Positions 32,325 to 40,496 of a stretch of DNA of 64,000 nt are shown here, one piece after another; positions within the stretch are counted from its first letter, which is position 1, and each line of letters opens with the position of its first letter. The position numbers and the translations under genes were made by a program. Below the pieces are notes generated by a model. That model was not told the DNA's origin and made no database searches. It was given only the letters and a program-made list of their open reading frames with translations. Source of the stretch: Imperialibacter sp. EC-SDR9 (GTDB lineage Bacteria > Bacteroidota > Bacteroidia > Cytophagales > Cyclobacteriaceae); the NCBI RefSeq assembly GCF_902498805.1, contig NZ_LR701580.1, forward strand, positions 154,449 to 218,448, written 5' to 3'.

Positions 32325-32918
32325 TTAATTATCTTTCTTCTCTTTTTCTATCATGGAAGAAGTGAGGTCGTTCAGTACTTCCAATTTCGTAGAGAAGTCA
32401 CCTTTTAGTTTGTCCCGAAAGGTCTTCATATTGTCTAACAATGACTGCATGCTGTCGGGGATGGCTTCCTCCAAATACTGCCGCATGCGCTTGGCCAGGG
32501 TAGGGGACTTTCCATTCGTAGAAATGGCAATTTTCAGGTCTCCTTTGCGAACGATAGAGCCAAGGTAAAAATCACACAGAGCCGGAGTATCTGCTACATT
32601 GGTCAAAATGCCCAGCTCGGCTGTCTTTAGCTTGATTTCTTTGTGTAGTTCAAAGTTGTCGGTGGCCAGTATCACCAGCTGCTTGTTTTTCAGGTCGTCA
32701 AACTCAAATTTTCTGTAAGTGAGGACTACATTCGGAGAGCTTTTTGCCAGCTTTTCAGTTTCCTCTAAAAAGCGATCAGCTACTACGGTTACATTGGCCA
32801 ATGGATTGTTGACCAGCAAAGCGGTAAGCTTTTCGAGCCCCACATTGCCGCCACCCACAAGCAGCGTGTTAAAGTTCTCAAGCTTCAGGAAAACCGGAAA
32901 GAGCGTATTTTGGCTCAT
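32325..32918 (-). CDS. Precorrin-2 dehydrogenase (siroheme synthase N-domain)
   Basis: The 197-residue protein is the NAD-dependent dehydrogenase/ferrochelatase half of siroheme synthase (CysG N-terminal or Met8p-like). FPVFLKLENFNTLLVGGGNV contains the Gly-rich NAD motif (residues about 17-22), with VILATDNFELHKEIK and LCDFYLGSIVRKGDLKIAISTNGKSP after it. It oxidises precorrin-2 to sirohydrochlorin and inserts iron. Its start overlaps the cobA stop by 4 nt, so the two halves of CysG are split here into separate coupled genes. It ends a three-gene operon with the reductase it serves. Confidence 0.92.
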   Translation of the reverse strand: MSQNTLFPVFLKLENFNTLLVGGGNVGLEKLTALLVNNPLANVTVVADRFLEETEKLAKSSPNVVLTYRKFEFDDLKNKQLVILATDNFELHKEIKLKTAELGILTNVADTPALCDFYLGSIVRKGDLKIAISTNGKSPTLAKRMRQYLEEAIPDSMQSLLDNMKTFRDKLKGDFSTKLEVLNDLTSSMIEKEKKDN

Positions 32919-33697
32919 GCCTTCTTTTCCAGTTGTTCCAATATCGTTGCCATGAATTCTTCCTTCTGCGCAACTTTTACCACTTCACCAATAACGATAA
33001 TGGCCGGGCTGCCGAGTCTTTTTTCCCGGGCAATAGAGGTGATGTTCGACACAGTGCCAATCCCCATTTTTTGATTGGGAAGGCTGCCATTCTGGATAAT
33101 AGCGACAGGCGTTTCGTCTTTTTGAAACCGGGAAAAGATCCTCATAATCTCCTTCAGCTTGTTCATGCCCATCAGGATGATAACAGTGGCATTTGACTGG
33201 GCGGCATAATAGAGATCGTTCGATACTTTGCCGCCGCTGGTGGTACCAGTAATCACCCAAAAGCTATCGCTCATACCCCGGGCGGTTAATGGTATATTGT
33301 TAATGGCTGGAACAGCATGTGAACTGCTGATGCCAGGAATTACTTCCACATCAATCCCAAAATTTTTCACGTAATCCATTTCTTCCTGCCCACGACCAAA
33401 AATGAAAGGATCGCCGCCTTTCAGGCGTACCACATGCCCGTAGTTATAGGCATGCTCCACAATCAGCTTATTGATTTCCTCCTGCTTGTAGCTATGTCTG
33501 CCAGCTCTTTTGCCCACAAAAAGTCTGACCGCCGACGCAGGGGCATAGTCGAGCAGGTCTTCGTTAACCAGGGCGTCGTAAAGCACTGCGTCAGCCGATT
33601 GCAAGGCCTTTACTGCTTTCAGCGTAATTAGGTCAGGATCGCCCGGTCCGGCGCCAACCAGCGAGACTTTCGGTAAGTTTTTTATTTGTGTATTCAT
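32915..33697 (-). CDS. cobA: Uroporphyrinogen-III C-methyltransferase (SUMT)
   Basis: The 260-residue protein makes precorrin-2 from uroporphyrinogen III with two S-adenosylmethionine. It shows the N-terminal KVSLVGAGPGDPDLITLKAV and VRLKGGDPFIFGRGQEE (SAM and substrate motifs) and PLTARGMSDSFWVITG, all diagnostic for SUMT. Length is normal for the single-domain enzyme. It lies between the reductase and the precorrin-2 dehydrogenase, 21 nt after the reductase stop, forming the operon sir-cobA-cysG(N). Together the products supply siroheme to the reductase encoded first. Confidence 0.95.
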   Translation of the reverse strand: MNTQIKNLPKVSLVGAGPGDPDLITLKAVKALQSADAVLYDALVNEDLLDYAPASAVRLFVGKRAGRHSYKQEEINKLIVEHAYNYGHVVRLKGGDPFIFGRGQEEMDYVKNFGIDVEVIPGISSSHAVPAINNIPLTARGMSDSFWVITGTTSGGKVSNDLYYAAQSNATVIILMGMNKLKEIMRIFSRFQKDETPVAIIQNGSLPNQKMGIGTVSNITSIAREKRLGSPAIIVIGEVVKVAQKEEFMATILEQLEKKA

Positions 33698-33718
33698 TGT
33701 CGGGCGCTGATTAAATAA

Positions 33719-35842
33719 TTAGTTGGAGGTAATAAGCTGCCTGGTACGGACGGCTTTCACCTTTTCGATAAACGCAGCTGCTTCCTCTTTAAATGTGCTG
33801 GCGAACGCTTCCGTCGGTTCGTTACTGCTTATTTTGGTGATGTGTGCTTCGAAGCTGCCTTCCGGGAAGGAGAACTCCCCTTTTTCAACAAAAATTCTGT
33901 CAAAATCTCTGATGATCGCTATCTGCGTGTTGTTTTTCACATCTTCGGAAAGCAACAGCGCCTTGGCTGAAGTGACAAACACATTGTAGCTATGATAAAG
34001 CGAGTCAGCCCAACGGCCCTCCGCAAACGCTTCATTCGCCCAGTCGAGCTTTTCCTCAGAATCATAGAACAACGTCGCCACCAGGTCAATGATCACCCCG
34101 GCACATTCACCCACGGCTGTTTCCACCTTGAAATTCTGTTCTTCACCCCAGTCCACAAAATCAGCCTCTGAGAGATCGTCAAGTGAAGTAAGGGGCTTCA
34201 GCAAAGTATAGAAATACCGGTCGCCTTGTCTGGCGAAGTAGTCTTTATAGTACTCACCATCGTTGCCATTTTCGTCGTAATCAGCCAAAAGCATACGGAG
34301 CGCTTCAGGCCCTCTTTTACTTGGTATCTTGATCACTTTGTTGGCGATTCGGCCATTGCCGTCGGCGTCAACTCCACCACCGAGGAGCACTTGCAGAGCA
34401 GGGAGTACCAGCCCGTCTTTTTTCTGAGAGCTGCCGTGGAAGCCAATACCAGCAATACCATGTTGTCCGCAAGAGTTAGGGCAACCGCTGATTTTAATGC
34501 TGATGTCACTGTTTTTAACCAGATCGGGAAATTCTTCCGTCATCACTCTCTCCAGCTCTACAGCGATGCCATAGCTGCTGGAAATTCCCAGGTTACACGT
34601 GTCGGTGCCTGGGCAGGCAGCCACGTCAGCAGTCGATTCGAAACCGGGATTGGCCAGCCCCAGCTTGTCTAATGCCACGTAAAGACCCCGGAGCGCCTCT
34701 TCCCTCACGAATTTTAGGATAAAGCCTTGCGTAACAGTGATTCTTAATTCATCAGCCGCAAATTCACTCACCACTTCCGCCAACGCTCTTGCTTTGTCGG
34801 AACTCAGATTGCCCAGCTGGGTTTTTAGTCCAATAGCGAAGAAGCCTTTTTGCTTCTGTGGAAACACATTGGTCTGCAGCCATAGTTGGTACCGTGCCTC
34901 ATTGTCGATGCTTACTTCCTGATACACCTTTCCCTCCGGTTGTGGTTCGGGCTGCTGTACCGAATTTGTGTCGATTTTGTACGTCTTGTGTTTAAGTGCC
35001 GGATACTCCGCTTTAGCGAGATCGAGTAAACCCTGCAACCCAATTTCAGCCATCAAAAACTTCATGCGTGCCTTTTGACGGCGAGCCCTTTCACCATACC
35101 TGTCAAAAACCCGCAAGAGCGACTCGGCAAATGGAATGATTTGATCTTCTTCCATAAACTCATATGCCACCTGAGCCAGCATGGGCTGTGCACCAAGACC
35201 ACCTCCCACAACCACTTTAAAACCTCTAACCTCTTTTCCATTTACCTGCTTGAATTTGGCAATGAACCCAATGTCGTGGATGAAAGAGAAGGCGGAATCC
35301 TCATCTGAAGAGGAGAAGGAAATCTTAAACTTTCTGCCCATTTCCTGACAGATAGGATTGCGCAGAAAATACTCGAATGTGGCCTGAGCATACGGCGTGA
35401 TATCAAATGGCTCGTTGGGGTCGATGCCCGCCTTGGCCGAACCTGTTACATTTCTTACCGTGTTGCCGCAGGCTTCCCTAAGGGTAATCTTTTCCTTTTC
35501 CAGCTTGGCCCACAGTTCCGGCGTCCTGTCGAGGCTCACGTAGTGAATCTGGATATCCTGGCGGGTAGTGGCGTGCAGGGTGCTGCTGGCGAACTCATCC
35601 GACAAGTTAGCTATGTGCACCAATTGCTTGGTGGTGATTCTGCCGTAGGGCAGCTTGATCCTGACCATTTGCACACCTTGCTGTCGCTGACCATACACGC
35701 CCCGGGCAAGGCGCACGCTGCGGAACTTGTCGTCATCGATTTGCAGGTTCCTGAATTTTGAAATTTTGTCTGCCAGGTCAATGATGTCTTTCTCAATGAC
35801 CGGATTGTTGATGTCTTCTAACTCACTTCTGAAACTTTGCAT
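33719..35842 (-). CDS. Siroheme nitrite/sulfite reductase with C-terminal HEPN-like extension
   Basis: The 707-residue protein has two repeats of ferredoxin-like and siroheme domains. VRLARGVYGQRQQGVQMVRI starts the first half. The [4Fe-4S]-siroheme ligands appear as ACPGTDTCNLG and SGCPNSCGQHGIAG (residues about 408-470). It reduces sulfite to sulfide or nitrite to ammonia; motifs do not separate the two, although cobA and cysG neighbours fit either. The C-terminal 130 residues resemble a HEPN domain (NEAFAEGRWADSLYHSYNVF), an extension common in Bacteroidota homologues. The ATG at 35842 lies 29 nt beyond a strong terminator (35871-35904), which suggests attenuation control. Confidence 0.9.
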   Translation of the reverse strand: MQSFRSELEDINNPVIEKDIIDLADKISKFRNLQIDDDKFRSVRLARGVYGQRQQGVQMVRIKLPYGRITTKQLVHIANLSDEFASSTLHATTRQDIQIHYVSLDRTPELWAKLEKEKITLREACGNTVRNVTGSAKAGIDPNEPFDITPYAQATFEYFLRNPICQEMGRKFKISFSSSDEDSAFSFIHDIGFIAKFKQVNGKEVRGFKVVVGGGLGAQPMLAQVAYEFMEEDQIIPFAESLLRVFDRYGERARRQKARMKFLMAEIGLQGLLDLAKAEYPALKHKTYKIDTNSVQQPEPQPEGKVYQEVSIDNEARYQLWLQTNVFPQKQKGFFAIGLKTQLGNLSSDKARALAEVVSEFAADELRITVTQGFILKFVREEALRGLYVALDKLGLANPGFESTADVAACPGTDTCNLGISSSYGIAVELERVMTEEFPDLVKNSDISIKISGCPNSCGQHGIAGIGFHGSSQKKDGLVLPALQVLLGGGVDADGNGRIANKVIKIPSKRGPEALRMLLADYDENGNDGEYYKDYFARQGDRYFYTLLKPLTSLDDLSEADFVDWGEEQNFKVETAVGECAGVIIDLVATLFYDSEEKLDWANEAFAEGRWADSLYHSYNVFVTSAKALLLSEDVKNNTQIAIIRDFDRIFVEKGEFSFPEGSFEAHITKISSNEPTEAFASTFKEEAAAFIEKVKAVRTRQLITSN

Positions 35843-35857
35843 GGCTGAATTTTCTTG

Positions 35858-35904
35858 GGATAAAAAACAAAAAGCCTTTCCGCTTTGGTAGCTGGAAAGG
35901 CTTT
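35858..35904 (-). terminator. Intrinsic terminator upstream of the reductase: candidate attenuator
   Basis: On the minus strand AAAGCCTTTCC (35904-35894) pairs perfectly with GGAAAGGCTTT (35881-35871), with a 12-nt loop, followed by TTTTTGTTTTTT. It sits inside the 5' untranslated region, between the leader ORF (ends 35960) and the reductase start (35842). The 12-mer GCCTTTCCGCTT (plus strand) occurs at 35874-35885 in the terminator and again at 35966-35977 in the leader ORF, so the leader can compete for the other arm. Confidence 0.75.
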
Positions 35905-35959
35905 CATTTATGTTTTGGATGGCGCTATTACTCGTTGTTTCGATTTGCTACCACACTAA

Positions 35960-36031
35960 TTAAATGCCTTTCCGCTTCCGGACAACACCAGAACCAGCAA
36001 GCACACCTGTTTGAGGCGAACTCTTTCTCAT
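35960..36031 (-). CDS. Leader ORF of 23 codons upstream of the reductase
   Basis: ATG at 36031, stop TAA at 35960. It encodes MRKSSPQTGVLAGSGVVRKR followed by KGI, a small basic peptide. Its last codons (AAG CGG AAA GGC) are the same sequence as the right arm of the downstream terminator, so ribosome position in this ORF would decide whether that region is free to pair with the terminator left arm. There are no Cys, Met or Trp codons beyond the start Met, unlike classical amino-acid attenuators. Placement and overlap are seen directly; translation is inferred. Confidence 0.5.
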   Translation of the reverse strand: MRKSSPQTGVLAGSGVVRKRKGI

Positions 36032-36234
36032 TAATCAAAAATTGGGTAGCAGTCGAAATCACTAACTTTGAAATTTTATACAATGCTAAAGTTGGGATTT
36101 TATAAATCCAAAGATTGCGTCATAAATTTTACCCAATCCAAATAATCAGGCACTTTTCAGGCACTTTTTCAAAAGTTTCTTTGGCTTTTGGATATGCCTG
36201 ACGTCAAGATAGTACACAACGGTGCCAGGATGTG

Positions 36235-38622
36235 CTACTCGTACCTGAGCACTCTAACGGGATTCCGCCTTGCTGCGTTTAAGCTAATGACAGAAACGGT
36301 CAGCACAATGACACTTGCGACCAGAAGCCCGGCTGCTCCAAACGACCACCAACTGATCCCGGCTTTGTAAGCGAATGCTGACAGCCAGGCATCGATGGCA
36401 GCAAAAGTGATAGGTGTGGCAACAAGAACCGACAACCCAAGTATCACCAGCAGCCTTCTGTTGAGCAAAAGGAGGATACCGGAAATGGAAGCACCAAGCA
36501 CCTTACGGATGCCAATTTCCTTGGTGCGTTGTTGAACCATGAAGCTGGTGAGTCCATACAAGCCAATGCAGGCCACCAGAATGCTCAGTATGGAAAAGAA
36601 ATTGATGGCACTGAGAAGTCGTTGCTCGTCGTTGTAAAAGCGGGCGAAATCTTCATCGAGAAAGGTGTAATTAAACGCTGCCTCTGATTCCATGCTTTCC
36701 CACTTTTCCCTGATGGCGTCAAGCGTAGCCGGGTAGTTGTTTCCGCTGAGCCGTGCGGCAATGTTCCAGCCGTTCATGCGGTTGAGGATACAGAGGGCGG
36801 GTTGCACTTGTTTGTGAAGCGATTGAAAATGAAAGTCTTTCAACACACCAACAATGTGGAGTGGCTGGCTGTCGTCTCCCCATATCTTAACGGTACGGCC
36901 CACAGGGTCGTCGTAGCCGAGGCCTTCTGCGAGGGTTTCGTTGATCACCACACCAGTGCTGTCGGAGGCGAATTTTGTGTCAAGAAACCTTCCCGATGTA
37001 ACGCCGATATTGTACACGTCGCTGAATTTATCGTCAACCGTAAAGTAGGTGGACATTACACCGCTTTCGTTGACCGTGCCACCTTCAGGCACCGCATAGT
37101 AGGAGTTGTTGGTGTAACCGTCGCCAAGGGCGTCCATGCCGGCTGAGGCTATTACTACATTGGGCACCGTGGCCAGCTCCTGCAGAAATGCTTGCTGTTG
37201 TTTGAAGATCGCTGAGTTTTGACTCACCCTCATCACCACCACCTGCTCCTTGTCAAAGCCAAGGTCTTTGCTGAGCATGAACTGGTTTTGCCTGTAAATA
37301 AGAAGTGAGCCTGCAATAAGGCAAACCGTAACTACAAACTGGAAAGAAATAAGCAGCTCTCTGAAGGTTCGACTTCCTTTACCTTTCAACAGCTTGCCTT
37401 TTAGCGACTCCACCGGACTCCACGATGACATCACCAGCGACGGGTACAAGCCCGAGAACAGGGCTGTAAAGACAAACACTGAGACTAGCAGGATAATGCC
37501 ACTTTGTTCCTGCCAAATGCTGATGTAGATGCTTCTACCGGTTAGTTCTGCAAAAAGAGGCTTGCCAATGTCGGAAAGGGTGGCACCCACGCCCCATGCC
37601 AGTGCGACGATAATGACTGCCTCAAACAAGAACTGCCACCTTAGCTGGGCCGATGAAGCACCCATGCTTTTTCTGACGCCAACTTCTTTGGCTCTTTTCA
37701 TCGATTGTGCTGTGGAGGCGTTGATGAAATTGATGCAGGCCATAAAAAGGGTCAACAGACCTATTACACCAAGTGTTTTTATGGTTGATGGGCTGCCAAA
37801 CTGGAAGCCATCCATGAAATCGAAATTGCCTGCCTGGAGATAAATGTCAGCCACGGAGATTAGCCTTGGGTGATCCTTCACTAGCTGGTAGTCGGCCTTG
37901 GCATATAGAGCTTCAATTTGCTTTTCCAGCGTTCTTGTGTCGGCTGATAGAGTACTCTTGATATAGGTGTAAACTGACAGCTTGTACCACTGTGAAATGA
38001 GTTGACCGTCGGTGGTTTTGATTTCCCAGGGCACTATCGCACTGATTTTCATGTGGCTGTCTGGGTAATTTTTGACGATGCCGGTGACTTTTAGCGGCAC
38101 TTCAAAATCACCGGTTAGGCGGAGCGTTTGGCCAATGGGGTCAGTGCTGCCGAAATACTTGCGGGCAAGCGTCTCTGTTAGAATGACAGACGATGGATCG
38201 CTGAGCGCTGTGTTGGGGTCGCCTTTGAGGAGCTCGAAATCAAAAAACTGAAAGAAGTGCTTCTCTGCCATAAGCACGTCGCTGGAGTACTTTTGGTCGC
38301 CGATTTGGACTGAAGACCGGATGTTGCGCACATTGATGACATCGCTAACCGAAGCAAGTTGGCCTTTGAGTAATTCAGCGTCTTGTCTGGTGGTCAGGCC
38401 CACGTTTCTGCTGCCTTCACCCTTCAAATCCTCATTCCAATACAACAAATAGGTATTGCTGGCCTCCTGCTGAAACGCATCAACTTTGAGCTCACCAATA
38501 ATAAATGCCCCAATGGTGATGGCGGCTGTGATGCCAACAGCCAGTCCAATAATGTTTAGCAGCGAGAAAGTTTTATTCCTGACAAGGTTGCGGTAAGCAA
38601 TCAAAAGGTAGTTCCTGATCAT
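36235..38622 (-). CDS. MacB-like ABC transporter permease (two FtsX domains)
   Basis: The 795-residue protein has the same architecture as the one at 26975: MIRNYLLIAYRNLVRNKTFS then TM1 (LLNIIGLAVGITAAITIGAF), a periplasmic core, FINASTAQSMKRAKEVGVRKSMGAS (coupling helix 1), a second core, and TSFMVQQRTKEIGIRKVLGASIS (coupling helix 2), ending NPVRVLRYE. No ATPase is encoded nearby. A GG-N10-GC sigma-54-type element at 38649-38663 and an inverted repeat at 38711-38736 lie upstream, which suggests control by an enhancer-binding regulator. Substrate unknown. Confidence 0.88.
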   Translation of the reverse strand: MIRNYLLIAYRNLVRNKTFSLLNIIGLAVGITAAITIGAFIIGELKVDAFQQEASNTYLLYWNEDLKGEGSRNVGLTTRQDAELLKGQLASVSDVINVRNIRSSVQIGDQKYSSDVLMAEKHFFQFFDFELLKGDPNTALSDPSSVILTETLARKYFGSTDPIGQTLRLTGDFEVPLKVTGIVKNYPDSHMKISAIVPWEIKTTDGQLISQWYKLSVYTYIKSTLSADTRTLEKQIEALYAKADYQLVKDHPRLISVADIYLQAGNFDFMDGFQFGSPSTIKTLGVIGLLTLFMACINFINASTAQSMKRAKEVGVRKSMGASSAQLRWQFLFEAVIIVALAWGVGATLSDIGKPLFAELTGRSIYISIWQEQSGIILLVSVFVFTALFSGLYPSLVMSSWSPVESLKGKLLKGKGSRTFRELLISFQFVVTVCLIAGSLLIYRQNQFMLSKDLGFDKEQVVVMRVSQNSAIFKQQQAFLQELATVPNVVIASAGMDALGDGYTNNSYYAVPEGGTVNESGVMSTYFTVDDKFSDVYNIGVTSGRFLDTKFASDSTGVVINETLAEGLGYDDPVGRTVKIWGDDSQPLHIVGVLKDFHFQSLHKQVQPALCILNRMNGWNIAARLSGNNYPATLDAIREKWESMESEAAFNYTFLDEDFARFYNDEQRLLSAINFFSILSILVACIGLYGLTSFMVQQRTKEIGIRKVLGASISGILLLLNRRLLVILGLSVLVATPITFAAIDAWLSAFAYKAGISWWSFGAAGLLVASVIVLTVSVISLNAARRNPVRVLRYE

Positions 38623-38648
38623 AGCTACTTTTTTTGCTAAAATCCAGG

Positions 38649-38663
38649 GCTAAGTAAATGCCA
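38649..38663 (-). promoter_or_regulatory. Candidate sigma-54 promoter of the permease gene
   Basis: Minus strand: TGGCATTTACTTAGC has the GG-N10-GC spacing required at -24/-12, although the -12 block reads TAGC and not TTGC. The ATG is 27 nt downstream of the -12 GC. Confidence 0.35.
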
Positions 38664-38710
38664 TTTTTATAAGCAGCTGTTAATCAATCAATTAATTTCA
38701 AGGAGGGTGT

Positions 38711-38736
38711 GTTGTTCTGTTTCAAAATGGAACAAC
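38711..38736. promoter_or_regulatory. Inverted repeat, possible enhancer-binding site
   Basis: GTTGTTC (38711-38717) and GAACAAC (38730-38736) are exact reverse complements with a 12-bp gap. It lies about 48 bp upstream of the candidate sigma-54 element and 8 nt from the stop of the XRE gene. Confidence 0.4.
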
Positions 38737-38743
38737 CCGTACA

Positions 38744-39274
38744 TCATTTTGACTCATCGAGGAATTTGATGAGCTCCTTGTGCGACAGCAGCAGGGCGTC
38801 CATCACCTCCAGCAAGTTTTCATAGTCGTCGGCAATATTTTTAACGTCACGGGAGATGTCGCTTGATTTCGACATTTTGAACTTGTGAAACTGCCTGAAT
38901 CCCTCAAGTATTTTCTGCATATCATCCGATTGACTCATAAAACGCTCCAGCCTTGCCCGGTTGTCGATGAGTTCTGCTTTCAGGTGAGCTGTTGCTTCCT
39001 CCGCCGGAATGGGTGCAGCTTCGTTGGGTAAGCCCATTTTTTCTAACTCCTCCTGTATCGCCGCTGAATTCGACAGGTCTTTTTCCAGGAGATCAGACAG
39101 CTCAATGTTAAATAATTTTACAATTTTCAGGACGTTCTCAAGTCGGGGCTCTGCGGTTCCTTTTTCGTAACTGGCAATATTACCCCTGTTGAGGGCAATC
39201 CTTTCACCGAGCTGCTCCTGGCTCAGCCCAGCTTTCTTTCGTAAAAATTTCAGGTTGTCAGCGAAAAACTTCAT
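38744..39274 (-). CDS. XRE-family transcriptional regulator with C-terminal helical domain
   Basis: The 176-residue protein begins with a Cro/C1 helix-turn-helix: MKFFADNLKFLRKKAGLSQE, QLGERIALNRGNIASYEKGTAEP, LENVLKIVKLFNIELSDLLEKDL (residues 1-70). The remaining 100 residues are acidic and helical, probably a coiled coil for oligomerisation. Its target is unknown; it is divergent from the Dps operon at 39568, with 293 bp of AT-rich DNA between, and may control it. Confidence 0.85.
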   Translation of the reverse strand: MKFFADNLKFLRKKAGLSQEQLGERIALNRGNIASYEKGTAEPRLENVLKIVKLFNIELSDLLEKDLSNSAAIQEELEKMGLPNEAAPIPAEEATAHLKAELIDNRARLERFMSQSDDMQKILEGFRQFHKFKMSKSSDISRDVKNIADDYENLLEVMDALLLSHKELIKFLDESK

Positions 39275-39312
39275 TTTTGTAAAAAATATTCACATTTAGA
39301 TCAAGGGCCTCG

Positions 39313-39341
39313 TTGTTTTTCACAACAATTGTGTACTTTTG
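39313..39341 (+). promoter_or_regulatory. Candidate promoter of the Dps operon (TTG ... TACTTTTG)
   Basis: TACTTTTG (39334-39341) matches TAnnTTTG, with TTG at 39313-39315 and an 18-bp spacer, near the -33 element expected at 19-21 bp. The start codon at 39568 would be over 200 nt downstream, so a long 5' leader is implied. The rest of the 39275-39567 gap is AT-rich (ATTAAC / GTTAAT repeats around 39375-39400) with no gene seen. Confidence 0.4.
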
Positions 39342-39567
39342 GGTAAATTTATGTAAAAAAATTAAACATTTTCTATTAACAGTCGTTAATATTAGTGTTA
39401 TGAATTTTACAAAACATCAAATTAATCGATATATCAATCCTATTAACACTTCTTCTAGTCAATTTTTTCCTTAGCGACATAGTCGGTCAAGAGCGCCGTG
39501 TCGGGCATGCTACATGAATCAACCGGCAAGGTGATTGAAATTATTTTCTGACTTAAAAGAAGACGAC

Positions 39568-40098
39568 ATGACTACTACAGAGAAAACCAGGAATACTAAT
39601 TCGAAAAAGAAGGACTTTAGGAAGCTAGGGTTTTCTGCTCTCGACACCATAGAAATCACTCAAGGTCTTAACCAGCTATTGGCCAATTACTCAGTGCATT
39701 ACCAGAAGCTAAGGAACTTCCATTGGAATGTGAAAGGAAACGATTTCTTTCGGCTGCATGAGAAGTTTGAAGAGTTGTACGATGAGGCAAGAGGGCACAT
39801 TGACGACATTGCCGAGCGGATACGGGTTTTTGGTCAAATGCCCATGAGTACGATGGGTGAGTATATCGAAAATGCCGAAATCAAAGAAATCAGGAAGGAG
39901 CTTCCGGCCAGGGAAATGGTAGTGGAAGTTTTGCTCGACATAAGAATCCTGCTTTCCCACATGCACAGTGTTGTGCACACCGCTCAGGAAAGTGATGACA
40001 CCGGAACGGAGGATATGCTCACTAGCTATATTCAGGGGTTGGAAAAGCACCACTGGATGCTTAGTGCATGGTTGAACGAAAAATGGGAGGTTAAATGA
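39568..40098 (+). CDS. Dps-family ferritin-like DNA-protection protein
   Basis: The 176-residue product from the ATG at 39568 has the four-helix ferritin fold. LRNFHWNVKGNDFFRLHEKF and ELYDEARGHIDDIAERIRVFG carry the interfacial ferroxidase ligands (His, Asp, Glu) of Dps. These 12-mers oxidise Fe2+ with H2O2 and shield DNA in stationary phase. The open frame goes back to a TTG at 39535, less likely. It is first in a compact run of genes (Dps, ArsC-like, UspA, symporter, GNAT), which looks like a stress operon. Its stop overlaps the next start by 4 nt. Confidence 0.92.
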   Translation: MTTTEKTRNTNSKKKDFRKLGFSALDTIEITQGLNQLLANYSVHYQKLRNFHWNVKGNDFFRLHEKFEELYDEARGHIDDIAERIRVFGQMPMSTMGEYIENAEIKEIRKELPAREMVVEVLLDIRILLSHMHSVVHTAQESDDTGTEDMLTSYIQGLEKHHWMLSAWLNEKWEVK

Positions 40099-40481
40099 GT
40101 AGCTTACAAACTCACTCAAGGGTAGCTATTTTCATTTACAGCCGTGCAAAGGTGCGAGACAGGAAGCTACTGGCAAGGGCAGAGGCGCTTAATGTCAAGC
40201 TAAAAAAAATAGACATTGATGCGGAAAAACTCACGTCGACCCATTTTGCAAGCCTTGCCTCTGATATGACGGTGGATGTTTGCGACCTTATCGACCCCAG
40301 GATTATTGAGGGGTACAAAATTTCTGACACTGAAGGTACTTTAAAGTTAATCAACAAGAATCCGGAATTACTCAAGACGCCAATTGTGGTGACTTCTGAA
40401 CGTGTCAAATACATCGGGGACTATGGGGATCTGGAGGCAATTGATCAGCTGTTTTCACCGTCAGTAAAGAGTAATCTGTAA
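40095..40481 (+). CDS. ArsC/Spx-like protein without the catalytic Cys
   Basis: The 128-residue protein matches the ArsC/Spx thioredoxin-like family by the segments FIYSRAKVRDRKLLARAEAL at the N-terminus, LIDPRIIEGYKISDTEGTLK in the middle and KTPIVVTSERVKYIGDYGDL (ArsC TPIV... R) near the C-terminus. The place where ArsC has a Cys after the first strand (CxxC or CxxS) reads SRAKVR, so no redox chemistry is expected. It may be a regulatory remnant such as an Spx-like RNA polymerase partner. ATGA overlap with dps indicates coupling. Confidence 0.65.
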   Translation: MSSLQTHSRVAIFIYSRAKVRDRKLLARAEALNVKLKKIDIDAEKLTSTHFASLASDMTVDVCDLIDPRIIEGYKISDTEGTLKLINKNPELLKTPIVVTSERVKYIGDYGDLEAIDQLFSPSVKSNL

Positions 40482-40496
40482 CGTAAAAAACAATCC

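Noticed and set aside
35843..36060. SAM or other known riboswitch upstream of the reductase operon
   Set aside because: No S-box, SAM-II or cobalamin core sequence was recognised; the repeat with the terminator and the leader ORF explain the structure better.
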